DNA of 64,000 bases, from positions 59,199 through 123,198 of the forward strand of contig JBBHKE010001177.1 in the NCBI GenBank assembly GCA_037447655.1, read 5' to 3'. Within the stretch, counting starts at the first letter, position 1; every line of letters begins with the position of its first letter. Below, piece by piece: positions 44,761 through 56,953 of this stretch. Under the pieces are notes generated by a model. That model did not search any database. It had not been told where the DNA came from and saw only the letters and a program-made list of their open reading frames with translations. The position numbers and the translations under genes were made by a program. The stretch is from Zygnema cylindricum (taxonomy: Eukaryota > Streptophyta > Zygnematophyceae > Zygnematales > Zygnemataceae).

Positions 44761-45777
44761 GAGAAGAGGAAAGACGGGAAAGAGGGGAAGGGGGGGGGGA
44801 TGGCGGGGAGTGGTAAGAGGAAGAGGGAAGGGGGGGGGTGAGGGGAGGGGAAGCGGGGACAAAGTATAGGGGTGGAGGGAGATAGAAGGGGAAGCGGGGG
44901 ACAAAGTATAGGGGTGGAGGGATATGGAAGAGAGGAGTAGGAAGTCGACCGAGAAGGAGATGAAAAGGGGAGAGGGAAAAAGAAATTGAAAGCGGAGAGG
45001 GGACGGACATGGGAAGGGTGGGGAAGAGAGAGGAAATGGACGGGGAGAGAGGGGAAGGGAGAAGGGAAGAGGGAGAGTGGGGAAAGAGAGGGATAGAGAA
45101 AAGGAAGAGGAAGAGCGGGAGGAAAAAAAAAAGTGAATAGGAAAAGGGAAAGAGGGACAGGAGAAGGGAAGGAAAGAGGGGGAGAGAGAAGGGATATGGA
45201 GAGAGTACAGACGGCTGGGAGAGAGGAAGATGGAGAGGGAGAGACAGAGGAAGAGAGGATGAGAGGGTCAGGGGGAAAGGAGGGACGGGAGGGGAAGGGG
45301 GGGAAGAGGGGAAGGAGGAAAGGGGAGCAAGGGGAAAAAGGGTGGGAAGGGGGGTGAAGGAGAGAAAAGGGGGAAAGGGGGGAAAGGGGGAAGGAGAAGA
45401 GCAAGGTGAGGAAGGGGGGGAAGAGAGGTGAGGGAGGGGAGGGGGCGGGTTGGGGGGAAGGGGGATGGGGGAGGGGGGGAAGTTGGGAAGGGGGGAAGAG
45501 CGGCAAGGGGGGAAGGGGAGAAGGAAGGAAGGAGAGAAGGAGAGGGAAGGAAGGGGGAAGGGAGGAAGGGGGGAATGGGTGAAGGTGGGGGAAAGGAGGG
45601 GGTAAGGGGGTAAAGGGGGAAGGGGGGAAGGGGGGAATAGGGAATGGGAATAGCAGAAGGCTGAAGTAGTGTTAGACAAAAGTGGAGAGGAAGGAGGAGG
45701 AGAGGGAGAAGGGGGAGAGGAGGAGAGGAGGAGTAGGAAGAAGGCGGAGGAGAGGAAGGGGGAAGAGAGGGAGAGGT
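44761..45777 (+). repeat. 1 kb polypurine tract (GA/GGGA-rich)
   Basis: The plus strand is almost entirely purine for about 1017 bases with few pyrimidines. A tandem duplication of about 41 bp lies near 44846-44930 (units containing ACAAAGTATAGGGGTGGAGG). Proline- and serine-rich open frames on the other strand are artefacts. Confidence 0.92.
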
Positions 45778-46782
45778 TCTTCTTACTCACGTCATGTTCT
45801 CCTCGTATTGTTTTTCTTTTTTGGATTCGCTTTGTTCTTCTTGACTCGTCTCCAAACATTTATGTTTACCCAATTTTATTTCCAATTTTTTTGTCACATT
45901 TTTCTCCTTTCTTGATTCTTCAAATTTTGAATGCACGAATTCGGATATTTTAATCGTATCTTGAGGAAAAATGTCGTTAACAGTTTGCTGTTGCTGTTTT
46001 TTACCGTAGCTAAAATTCCCACCGATGAAAGAAAAAAGATAAACATTAAAATCAAAAATTAATTGATTCATAGTTTCAAAGAGTTAAAAAAATTGAAAAT
46101 AAGACTTTTAAGATTGTAAGAAGACAATTACCGATAATGGGAAACAACTCCCTCAAAAAAACTCGAAAATCCTTTTTTGACCCCAAAGTTTTTCGAAGAT
46201 CTTTGAAATATTCTATCCAGAAAAGTAATATATGCGAATACCTCATAATTTATTTATCTTTACCTTTAAAATTTGCAGTACAGTTTAAAATTTTCTAAAA
46301 CATAAAAATCAAGATCCAAAATACATAACAAAATGATCACATAAAAAAAAATATCGTAAATTATATTTGAATTAACAAACTCATTATATTTGGAACTCCC
46401 CAGTTCTTCAAATTTTACAAAATCCCATTTAACTTCAACAATATTTTCAAATTCTATTGAAAAAATTATACGCAAACAAAAAAACCAAAAACAGAAAACA
46501 AAATGAATAAACCTCAAAGCACATAAAGATAAAAAAAGGCGCACAAAAAGAGAGAAAAAGAGAAGAGAAGGGGAGGTAGAGAAAAGACGCGAGAGAGAGA
46601 GTGTCAAAAGAAATTGAAACAGAAGGGAAGGAAAGGTAAAAAAAATGTAAGAATAATTATCATGTTATTTATTTAACTAAAACATGTTGATATTTTTCTT
46701 TTTTCGCCTATTTTTTGTTCTTTTTTCGCCTATTTTTTGTTCTTTTTTCGCCTATTTTTTTTTTTTTTTGAAAAAAACTTAC
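45778..46782. other. AT-rich region, possible further exons of a minus-strand gene
   Basis: Minus-strand frames near 46455-46380 and 46225-46130 look protein-like and have acceptor or donor motifs. Their phases do not join to the exon at 46931-46783 in a simple way. I do not assign them. Confidence 0.2.
46698..46770. repeat. 22-bp tandem repeat, three units
   Basis: CTTTTTTCGCCTATTTTTTGTT is repeated with anchors (CGCCTA) at 46705, 46727 and 46749. It lies in what would be the first intron of the possible minus-strand gene. Confidence 0.85.
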
Positions 46783-46931
46783 TTTTTTTGGCCTTGATTA
46801 CTTCCCATTTGACCACTTCCTCCGTAGATTTCCTCATTTTCCGGAGATCTTAAAATTTCAAAATCACTAAAATCGGAAACATTTCCGGCGTGATTACCGA
46901 AACTGTCGTGCATAGAACGCTGTTCCTCCAT
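46783..46931 (-). CDS. possible first coding exon, unknown protein
   Basis: On the minus strand an ATG opens 49 codons of normal composition. They begin MEEQRSMHDSFGNHAGN, include SDFSDFEILRSPENEE and end near SNQGQK at a strong donor AAA/GTAAGT. I do not recognise the family. Downstream exons are not convincingly joined. Confidence 0.33.
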
Positions 46932-49149
46932 TTCTCTGCCCCCTCCCTTCCCCCCTGTTTTTTTATATTAATTTTCTATTAATATTGTTAATATTGTTAA
47001 TATTCTAATATTCTTATTATTCTTTTAAATATTATTATATATATTTTTAATTATTTGATTATGTTTTATTGTTATTTTTCCTAATGTTGTGATTTTTTAT
47101 ATTTTTTAATGTGCTTAGTAAGTGGATTTATTTTTTCTTCCTCTCCCTCCCTCCCCCACCTTGTTTTCTATTTTAATATGTGTATTAATTTTCACTGTTT
47201 TTTTGACAGAAATCTGAATTTTAGGAAGTCTTGTGTCTTGATTTTATCATTTTCCTGAAAAAAAGAGAGGATAGGGATGGACGAAGATTTATGTGAAAAT
47301 AAATGAGAGAGTGGGGAGAGAGAGAGAGAGAGAGAGAGATTTGAAAAGGAGAAGGGTTTGATCTTTTTCCATGCAGAAGCAAAAGGCGGTCTGTCGGTCA
47401 TGGCGCACGATCTGCACGTGTAAAGATGAGTGCTCAGTGGTCGATGCTTTGGTGCAATTTCATTTCGTTCACGCGTGCGACCACTTTAAAGATATTTCTC
47501 GTCACGCGTATCGCATCGTATCGGACAGGAAGCGTACACCGTGAATCGCTATTAAGGTTGATGTTTTTCTCGCCGCTTAAAACATTTTTTATCCGTACAC
47601 ATATGGTGGTTTGTGGATCTGACGGTTGCGATTGAAAGTTAAAATTATCAGCTTCCGATTGGTTGTCTGAAACTGAAAATAGGACTAGTGTGTACGGAGA
47701 AAAGATGTTTTAACTTTTAATTGACGAAAAAGATATCAACACTAATAGCGATACACTGTGTAGCGTCGCAACAGTGAGTCTTGACGAATCGTAACGGATT
47801 TTATTCGTTTCGAATCGGCTGGCTATGCACATCGGCCGATGCAGCGGACGGCCGATGCGATGACAATGACGTGGCAGATGACGTCACATGCAACAATCTG
47901 CTTTATCAACCTCTTGACCTCTTCCTATAATTTAATATATAAGGATCTTTTAGGGACGATGAAATTCTAATTTCTAACAGCCGCAGATCCTTTTTGCCAC
48001 TCTAAATAATACATAATCAAAAGCAAGGGCAAATTCCTGTTTTCGTGTTCGAAGTTTTCAGTATTGTTTTGCTAAAAGGTCAATTTCGTGAAAAATCCAA
48101 ATTATTTGAATACGCACTCAGAAAAAAGTACAAAGTCAGAATCGACAAAAAACAAAAGGGTTCGCACACGGTTCAGTTTTTCAGAAGATTCGGTTGTGAC
48201 GCTACACCATTGCCATGCGTTGATTTTTTCTTTTTTGTTTCGCCAATTAACATTTTTTGGGTGTGCACGGATGTCAGATGGTTAATCCGACGGTTTTCCG
48301 ATTCGCACTCTCCGATTGGGAGCTCCAATCGAAAATCGGACACGTGTGCACGGAATAACAAGTGTTTTGAGTGCGTATTTGGAGTTAGAACAAAATGTCG
48401 GTTTGGTCCCAACCTGTTTGACGTTATGGTAAACGACAAATCTTGGGACGGGGAAAAAAGTTGAGATTTCAGAAACAAACACAAAAAAAGGACGAAGACA
48501 AGACAAGAAAACAAAGACCACAGCTCTAACAAAATTCCATTGCCCGACAGTACAGCTATACATGTACACGTGGATGTTTCTTACTTGTTTGTCGACTGTT
48601 CGAGGTTACTTTTTTAAGCTCCTATAAGCACACAAAACCCTTTTTAATAACCCTTTTTAACCCTAAAAGCATACAAAGCGTATAGTAAAAAACATTTTAA
48701 ACGAGTGGTGAGAATTCAGGGTTGAAAACTTGAAATGCACGTCAATTGAGTAGAAGTAAATAACCAAATTAAAGTGATATGGGTAAAATTAGGCTGTTAG
48801 GGGTAAACGGGTATAAAACTGACGAGTGATTGCAGTCCGTTGATCATTAAATATCGTACGGACTACCTGAACCATACTCGATCGGGTGCAGAATTGTATG
48901 CTGACAACAGTAATAAATATTTTTCCTTACGGTAAAACCCCATGGAGTTTAATCGGAAAAACGCGCAGAAAATATTTCAAAATGCACAAAAATCCACGGA
49001 CGAGGCATCATCTAATTTTCGACGTTCTTCTTTCCAATCGTATTTGGACACGCTATGCCGTACAAAATTAAAAGCAGGCATTTTGTACGGCCGTTTTATG
49101 CTGCGCATTTAATAGCCCGTTCTTTGAACATCCCGAAACCTTTGTAATC
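46932..49149. other. unassigned region
   Basis: It contains AT microsatellite-like sequence (46960-47110), a short GA run (47313-47338), the palindrome CATCGGCCGATG (47830-47841), a TATATAAGG box near 47935, and a loose inverted repeat with AATACGCACTC ends (about 48108 and 48366). No gene is recognised. Confidence 0.35.
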
Positions 49150-49265
49150 TTGTCTTTTGCTATCTTGTCCTTTGTTATCTTGTCCTTTTTTATCTTGTCC
49201 TTTGTTAAATTGTCCTTTGTTATCTTGTCCTTTGTCATCTTGTCCTTTGTTATCTTGTCCTTTGG
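49150..49265. repeat. 15-bp tandem repeat, about seven to eight units
   Basis: Variants of TTATCTTGTCCTTTG. As the unit is a multiple of three, the minus strand stays open as a Lys-Gly-Gln-Asp-Asn repeat inside an 85-codon frame. Confidence 0.9.
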
Positions 49266-49504
49266 AGACTTGGTTCATATCAGATCTGTAAATAAAAGAC
49301 GGTTTGACCGTACATATATTTGTTTCAAATCTCTTGGGGCTTAAATTGAACATGGACAGTGTGTCGCCATTAGATGTTACGTGACGTCGAGTGGTGTCCT
49401 TTTTTTTTTAAGTTCTCCTATCTGTGCACGCAATGTCACGTATATGCTGACGCTCCGCTATGCGTTCCACGTACCGTGTCCTATTGTTGTGGCGCTTTTC
49501 GTGA

Positions 49505-49985
49505 AAGAGATTTTAGGGTAACATTCCATTACACGAAAATTGCGGTTCGTTACTGAAAGCCGTACGTTTTCAGACATCGCTGTACAAAACCGTACTACAA
49601 ATTTTTTTCATCAGACGAAACATCGTTACTGGAAAGCTGTCGGGATGCTCCAATGATGTAGGCGTAATTCCTGACCGTTGGATAATTCACTTTTTGAGAT
49701 CCGCGAAGCAATCGCGCACATCATCCAGTGTGAAAATACTCTCCTCGCGAGGAGAGTTAGGGTGAACTTCCATTAGAGGAAAAGTGGGGTTGTTTACTGG
49801 ACACCGTACGATTTCATACAGATTCGTACCAATTTTATTTTTTTGTCAGACGAAACATGTCTACTGGATGGCTCCAATATTATAGGCGTAAATGTCGACC
49901 GTTGGATTTTTCACTTCTTTAGATTCGCGAAGCAATCACGCACATCGTTCAGTGTGAAGAGACCCTCCTCGGGAGGAGAGTTTCT
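49505..49985. repeat. 235-bp tandem duplication with a palindrome
   Basis: Two diverged units are anchored by CAGACGAAACAT at 49612 and 49847. At 49738-49757 lies a perfect 20-base palindrome, ACTCTCCTCG/CGAGGAGAGT. The second unit has it with a changed centre. Confidence 0.75.
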
Positions 49986-50364
49986 TCACACTGGTCGCGT
50001 AACATTGGTACACTTGAAAATTAGAAAAAAAATCCACCACGAACAGGCAATGTGAATCGAACACGTCGTACACGCCATGTGCCTTCCGCCACGGTGTATG
50101 AAGGTCAACCGAAATATCTTCGCACGCTCCTTCTGACATCCGCTGACTTTAAAAGTTTGCGGCGCCTTTTTGACATTCCGTCCGAAATTTTGATTTTCAA
50201 TTTCAAAAATTAAAATCTGGTCGCAAAATTTTCGTACAATCATTAACTTCCTCCGCCCGTACAAATATTATGCACATATTTTCAGCTTGAAGAATATTTC
50301 TAGATTTTAAGAATCTGAAAACTAACCTACGTGGCGCCAATCATAATTGAGAAACGATGTCTAC
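49986..50364. other. unassigned region
   Basis: No gene or repeat is recognised. Confidence 0.4.
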
Positions 50365-50438
50365 TGGCACGACAACATAATAAAAGGCAGTGCCAACATA
50401 ATAAAAGGCCGTGCCAACATAATAAAAGGCCGTGCCAG
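50365..50438. repeat. 21-bp tandem repeat, three units, inverted flanks
   Basis: CAACATAATAAAAGGC recurs at 50373, 50394 and 50415. The array is flanked by TACTGGCAC at the left and GTGCCAGTA at the right. Confidence 0.85.
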
Positions 50439-52264
50439 TAAACACTAGAAATAGACGTATCCCCATGTTTACTGGGACAGCCTAATGGAGAACCGGTCTA
50501 AATTAGTGTAAGAAGCGTGGCAGATTGTGGTTCGAAATCTTTGTTTCTCACAATTATAGTCTGCCAGCAACGGGCAACTTTTGAACTTTAGAAAACGCCT
50601 GTATTTTGTTTTTTGTGGAAATATTTTTTTTCCATCCTTTTGTGAAAATCGTGATATATGTTTCGAATGTGAAAGATTGCGCTCAGCTTTTCAAATGTCC
50701 GTGAATATTTCGTGTCGGCATTGTCGGTGACGCAATCTACATTTCTGGATTATTAGCTGGCAAAGGTATACACAATCATTAGCAAACTTTATCGAATCTG
50801 TGTAGATTCTACATGATGCTCTCGATTTGCTCCGATTTTTACCCGATTACCTAAAAATATCGAAATCGATTCACTGAACATTTGGTAATTTTCACAGCTT
50901 CGCACGTGCCTGCTCCGGCGGATGTCAGCCGCTTGTACAGTTCAGCAGAATTTTGAATCCAGATTCTAATCATGGCGTTGTCACGGAGAGTGCTTGGGAA
51001 TGTGAAATTATCAAAAAAAGTAAAAAATATTTTCCAAGCGGAAAGAGCGGAAAGAGCGGAAAGAGCGATGGGACATTAAGATCTGCACTAAGCACAACCA
51101 GCATGAGAAAGAGAGACTACATCGTGCCATGCCATAGAAGCTTCGGAGTCTTCTTGTGTACTTGTCGCTTACGACAGCAAGGGCCAATAGTTTGGTGGCA
51201 TCCTGCTGGAGTACGAATCTTTTTGTTATCTGCAATCATTTAAAGCCACGTGTGATTCAGTGAGCGGATGTCTCAATGTCAGAGCTATCCTAGTCATAAG
51301 ATACTTTAAGGGCTTCGATTGACCAATGAAATTGTTCTATGTTGGTAAGTTTAGATCGATTTCATTGGCCCACTGTTTAAATTTCTATGCACTGGACGTC
51401 GCTCCAAAACGTACGAAATATTTGACGCATAAAATATCCCTACTTTGAAAAAACGTACGCTGAAAGGACGACAAAAAAAGACCCCGAAGACCTTACCACA
51501 GAACTAGCCGACTCATCATCACACGTGTCAAACTAATGTCCTACTGGAATAGAATATTCTCAAAATAGTTCCTACTACCTGCAATCGGACAACAGCCGGA
51601 TCGTAACCGTGCAAAAACACTAAAAACTCTCCCTCAGCCGTCCGATATTCACAATCGACTCGCGCTCACCTGGCAACAAACTCTATGTTCACACGTGTCA
51701 AGCATCTGGCATCGTCCTTCCACCGTGGATATGCTCCAAATCCGATGCCACGCTGTACATTCCCATACGGTGCCTCCCTGTGACCCTGACGGCCAACCGG
51801 CAAAATTGATCCAACAGACGATTTCCGTACGATGCTTTACACACGGATTTCACTGTTCTCGCTCACTTTATTCTCTCGACCGTCGAATCAAACCCACCCT
51901 TCACACGCTTTACTCCTCACACGTGTAACATATATCCCCTATTCACCAGAAAAAAACTTGAGAGGCGCAAACCGTACCCCCCCGCTTCCAACCCCCCCGT
52001 AACCGATTCCGTTCGCATCACCTCCAACAAATACAGTACGACCCCTCACCCTCCCCTATTTACTAATTTACTACTCCTACTTATCTGTCCGAAACAACGT
52101 ACGGCCCCCGAAACTCCCCAGATTCTCCCTCTCCCCCCCCTCGTCCCAATCAAACCGCCCCGACCCACCCCCCCCCCCCCAAGCCCTTCCCAACCTTTAC
52201 CACAGCCACACACACACACACAGAAAGAGACACAGAGGAGAGAGAGAGAGAGAGAGGTCCCACC
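50439..52264. other. intergenic region upstream of the BTPC gene
   Basis: A short 9-bp tandem (GCGGAAAGA, about 51039-51066) is present. The last 300 bases are C-rich and carry a CA and GA microsatellite at 52206-52256, directly before the start codon. The promoter of the gene must lie here, but no clear TATA box was found. Confidence 0.4.
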
Positions 52265-52824
52265 ATGACGGACACCACCGACGACATCGCCGAAGGCCTC
52301 TCCTTCCAGTCCTTCGAAGACGACTCCCGCCTCCTCGGCTCCCTCCTCGACGACTGTCTCCGTCGCGAAGTGGGCGGCGCCTTCCTCGCCAAGGTGGGCC
52401 GCCTGCGCGTGCTGGCCGAGGCCTGCGTGAGTCTGAGAGGCGCCTCGGCGGGCGAGTCGGCGGCGTGTCTGGCGGAGCATCTGGCGGCGGAGGTGCGGGG
52501 GCTGCCGCTGGACGACCTGGCGCCGCTGGCGAGGGCGTTCAGCCACCACCTCAACCTCATGGGGATAGCGGAGAGAAAGGTGGGGTGCAATCAAATCATC
52601 AGAATCAGAAGAAAGGAGGAGGAGGAGAGGAGTGATGCGGGAGGGGGAGTGGGATGGGGGCAGGATGAGGAGGACGCGAGTGCCAGGGGTATTGTCGAAG
52701 TCGTGTGAGGAGGTTTTTAGTCGGTTGATACAGAGCGGGTGTTCGCAAGACGAGCTTTATGAAGCGGTTTGTAAACAAGTAAGAGAATGTCTATCTCCCA
52801 CTCTTTTTTTTCTCTCTCTCTCTG

Positions 52825-52886
<62 letters not shown>

Positions 52887-53035
52887 CCTCTCGTCCCCTT
52901 TTGTTTCCAACAGAGGGAGCAGTTAGAATCTATTTTTGTTTTTCTGGAAAGTCAATTTTGTTTAGTTACAAGGGATCCGTTTTTTTTTTTTTTTTTCTCA
53001 GTTTTAAATGCATTTCTTAAAATTGTCCTTCTCTG

Positions 53036-53066
<31 letters not shown>

Positions 53067-56000
53067 TTTTTTTGAACCTCGTTTTCAGGAAGTGGAGATT
53101 GTCCTTACTGCCCATCCCACTCAAATCAATCGTCGAACTTTACAATACAAACATTTACGTATTGCGGTAAAATTCAATATACTTTTTCCTTGTATTTCTT
53201 TCTTTCTTTTTTCTCTCTAGCTCTCTCTCGATCCCTCTCTCTCTCTCTCTTTCACTCTCTTTCTTTCTTTCTTTGTTTATTTATCTACATTTTTTGATAT
53301 ATATATTTTTTGTAAATTTAGTCGTTCCACACTATTATGGTGTGGATAATAATCCAATCATCAACACCGTCACAATTTTTTTTTTCTCGAAATTGTTAAC
53401 CCGATCGTGTTTTAATTATTTTATTTTATATTTTATTTTTTTTCTGGAATTCGAACAGCATTTGTTGGAACGAAATGATCGAACAGATTTGACTCACGAA
53501 GATCGAGAATTTCTCATTGAAGATCTTGTGAGTCACATATTTTCTTTCTCCTTTTTCTCTCTTTATTATTTAATCCACCTGGTTTACCTTTCTGAAAAAC
53601 GTGCCATGTCGTATTATATTTCTGAGGATTTTTTTGCTCTTCTGAAGAGTTTTTTATGTAAAAAAATGAAGGATTTATTTATAACGTTTTTGTCCAATCA
53701 GGCGTAGTCTGGGTTGTGAGTATGATGGTTTTGCTGAGAATTGCCTCTAATGCGTTTCCCAAATTTTTCAAAGTTGGGTATTCCCAAAATTGAGACTTTT
53801 TTTTTTTCAAACTGGGTTTTTACTCAGGTTGGGTTTTTTTCAAAAACCTATTTGTTTTTCTTATAAGTTGGGTTTTTTTTTTAAAATTGGTGTTTTTCTT
53901 TTTTAAAAAGCCAGTTTGTTTTAAAGCTAAGTTTTCTTCCGAAGCTGGAATATTGTAAAAACTGGATTTCTTCCGAAAGTGGGTTTTCTTTTTCATTTAT
54001 TATTATTATTATTATTATTTATTTATTTGTTTATTTATATATTTATTTTTCTTGAATTCGAGACAGGTGAGAGAAATCACATCTTTATGGCAAACAGATG
54101 AACTTCGCCGAAGAAAACCAACTCCAGTAGATGAAGCCCGAGGAGGTATTTTATTTTATTTTTTTCTCCCCTTTTTTTTGCATTTTTTTTTCCCACGGTT
54201 TTTTTTTTTTTTGTCAATTTGTTTCTCCCTCAATGTCTCTAGTTTTTCAAATGAGTTTTTTCTCCGAGGTTTCGAATGCTGTTTGAATTCAGCTTCTTCA
54301 ATTTATTTGTTTCTTGCGTGATTTCTTCTTTCTTTCATTGAATATTTTTCTTATTATTATTATTATCATCAATGTTTTTGTTTTTGTTATTTTTTTAATT
54401 GATTTTTTCAGGACTCCATATTGTCGAGCAGTCCCTTTGGAGAGCTGTACCCCATTACCTCCGAAGAGTCAATAATTCCCTTAAAAAGGTATATTTCTCC
54501 TTCTGAATACTTACGGATGGTTTTTTTTTTTTTTTTTTTTACATGTTTAGAATTTTTTTCTGCCCACAGTTTCCTCTCTTCTCTTCAACGTCTCCTTCCG
54601 GTCTCATTTGTTCACTTTTGATCCCAAGCAAGTCTCTCTCTCTTTCTCTCTCCCTCTTTCTCTCCCTCTCCCACTCCCTCTCCCACTCCCTCTCCCTCTC
54701 TCCCTCTCTCCCTCCCTCTCTCTTTCCCTCTCTCTCTCGCTTCCTCTCTCTCAGTGCACTGGAAGGCCTCTCCCTCTCACCGCCACTCCTTTGAGATTCG
54801 GATCGTGGATGGGAGGAGATCGTGACGGGAACCCAAATGTCACCGCTAAGGTACCTGCTTTTTCCCATTTTTATCTTTTCTCTCTCTCTCTCTCTCCCCC
54901 TCTCTCGCCGTATTTTCCCCTTTTTTTTTTCCTTTTTTCTTCCTCTTGCAAGTTTTAGTTCGCCTTATGGATATCTCCTTCTTTATAAATGCAGTCAAAC
55001 ACTTTACACTTTAGTCTTTACACTTTTTTTCTGTTTCACAAATCCTTCTCCCCACTGTCCTCCCTCTCATTACCTCTTTTTCTTTCAACTCCTACCTCTC
55101 TTCATGCGCCTCGAATCTACATGAGTATCCTTTAATTTAACAATTATGGCGTTATACTTTTTAACATTTTAATCTTTTTATGATAACCCGTTGGTTTTTT
55201 TTTTTTATGTAATTAATTCTCTGGTTTTAATACCTTTTAACATTTAACTCTCCTTGAGTTTAATCAAATTTTAATGTTTTGAAGCTACAATGAAAACGTT
55301 TGTTTTTTACCTTTATTCTCTCTTTCGGGAGGTCAATTAGAAACTTAAATTTTACAATTTTAGTTTTAGAATAAAGAAATTATTGGTGTGGGGTTTATAT
55401 TATTGTTGATAATTCTAATTATGTCCCGGATGATGTGGCTGATTTTTAACCGTTTAAAGAGTTTGACCGGTTAAGGAAAAACAAAATAACACTATTAACA
55501 CAATTTTTGTGGTTAGAGGGCAAATCCTTAAAAATAAAAGGCAAAGGAAGTGATGTTATTAACGCTAATAGTGGTTCACTCTGTACTTCACACTTTTTTT
55601 CAACATGTTATTTTTTTTTTTTCTCTTTTTCTTTCCTTTTATATATTTATTCCTTTTTAGTATGTATCATTCCTTTTTAGTCTTTTAGTTTTTTTTTTCT
55701 GCGTGACAAGAGAGTATAATCTCGCCCGCTTTATTTAAATCCCCTGTTATTTACTTTGAAACAAAATGGCAATCGTTCACTTTTTTCAACCAGCCATCCT
55801 GTTTCTTTTTTATTATTGTTATTTACCTCTGTACTTGTTTGTTCCTTTGTTTTTCTTTCTATCTGTTTTATTTATTTGTTTTTCGGTGACGAGATATGTG
55901 TGTTACATCACCCTTTTGATTCGATTCCCCCATTCTTCACCTTCAATCAAAACTGCAATCTTTTTTATTATTATTTAGTTATGAATCTCTTTGTTTGTTT

Positions 56001-56907
56001 GGTTGTTTGTTTATTTGTTTTTGGGTGACGAGAGACGTGCGTTATCTTGCCCGTTTGATTCAATCCCTCATATTGTACCTTCAATCAAAACGACAATCTT
56101 TTTTATTATAATTCACTCATGTATTTGTCTCTTTATTTGTTTGTTTGGTTTCAGGTGACGAGAGATGTGTGTTACCTCGCCCGTTGGATTGCGGCCGATC
56201 TTTACCTCCGAGAAGTCGACAGCCTCCGATTCGAACTCTCCATGAGCACTTGTAGCGACGAGATGAACAAACTAGTTGCCGACATTCTCACAAAAGGTAA
56301 AACTTCCACTCCCTCATTTCCCTTTTTATTACTTCCTCGCCATCCAAAACTCTCCCCTCTCTCTCCCTCTCTCTCCCTCTCTCTCCCTCCCTCTCCCTCT
56401 CTCTCCCTCCCTCTCCCTCCCTCCCAGAAAAGCACGAGGAGGAGCGCCTAGGAATCCGTCTCCAGCGAATGGAGGAGTTTGCCGGACTGACTGCCGGCCA
56501 CAGCATCCCGCTGCTGCCGGCCGGGGCAGACTTGCCGGCCGTCAGTTCTGTGCTGACAGACGACTCGGCCGGCATAGAAATGGACGTCCCAAGAACCCTA
56601 GATCTGCCGGGACGTGACCTAGATATGCAGCCGGCCTACCAGGCGGTGAGGGAGGGAGGGAGGGAGGGAGGAAGGGAGGTTGACATGCTCCAGTTAGTGT
56701 GGATAATGCTGATGGTAGATGATGTTTGGAGTTGGTTTGTTTGATTGATAATGTTGGGTCTATTTAATGATTTTTGAATGAGAAAAGGAGACATGGAGCC
56801 ATAGTTATCGATTCGAAGGGCGAGAAAAGGTGTAGGGAATCCACACAAAATTGGGTGGTAGGTGACACTTTACTTCGGTTCACTTGTTAACTTGAGTAAA
56901 AGTGTTC

Positions 56908-56953
<46 letters not shown>

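Noticed and set aside
44744-45859. Minus-strand open frames of 371 and 276 codons, rich in Pro, Ser and Leu
   Set aside because: They are the complement of the 1 kb purine tract. Low-complexity DNA without stops explains their length; there are no domains.
48045-48464. 139-codon plus-strand frame
   Set aside because: No recognisable motif, overlaps a similar-sized minus-strand frame, and spans a loose inverted repeat.
49150-49265. Possible CRISPR-like array
   Set aside because: Units are contiguous 15-mers without unique spacers, in a eukaryotic setting. It is a minisatellite.
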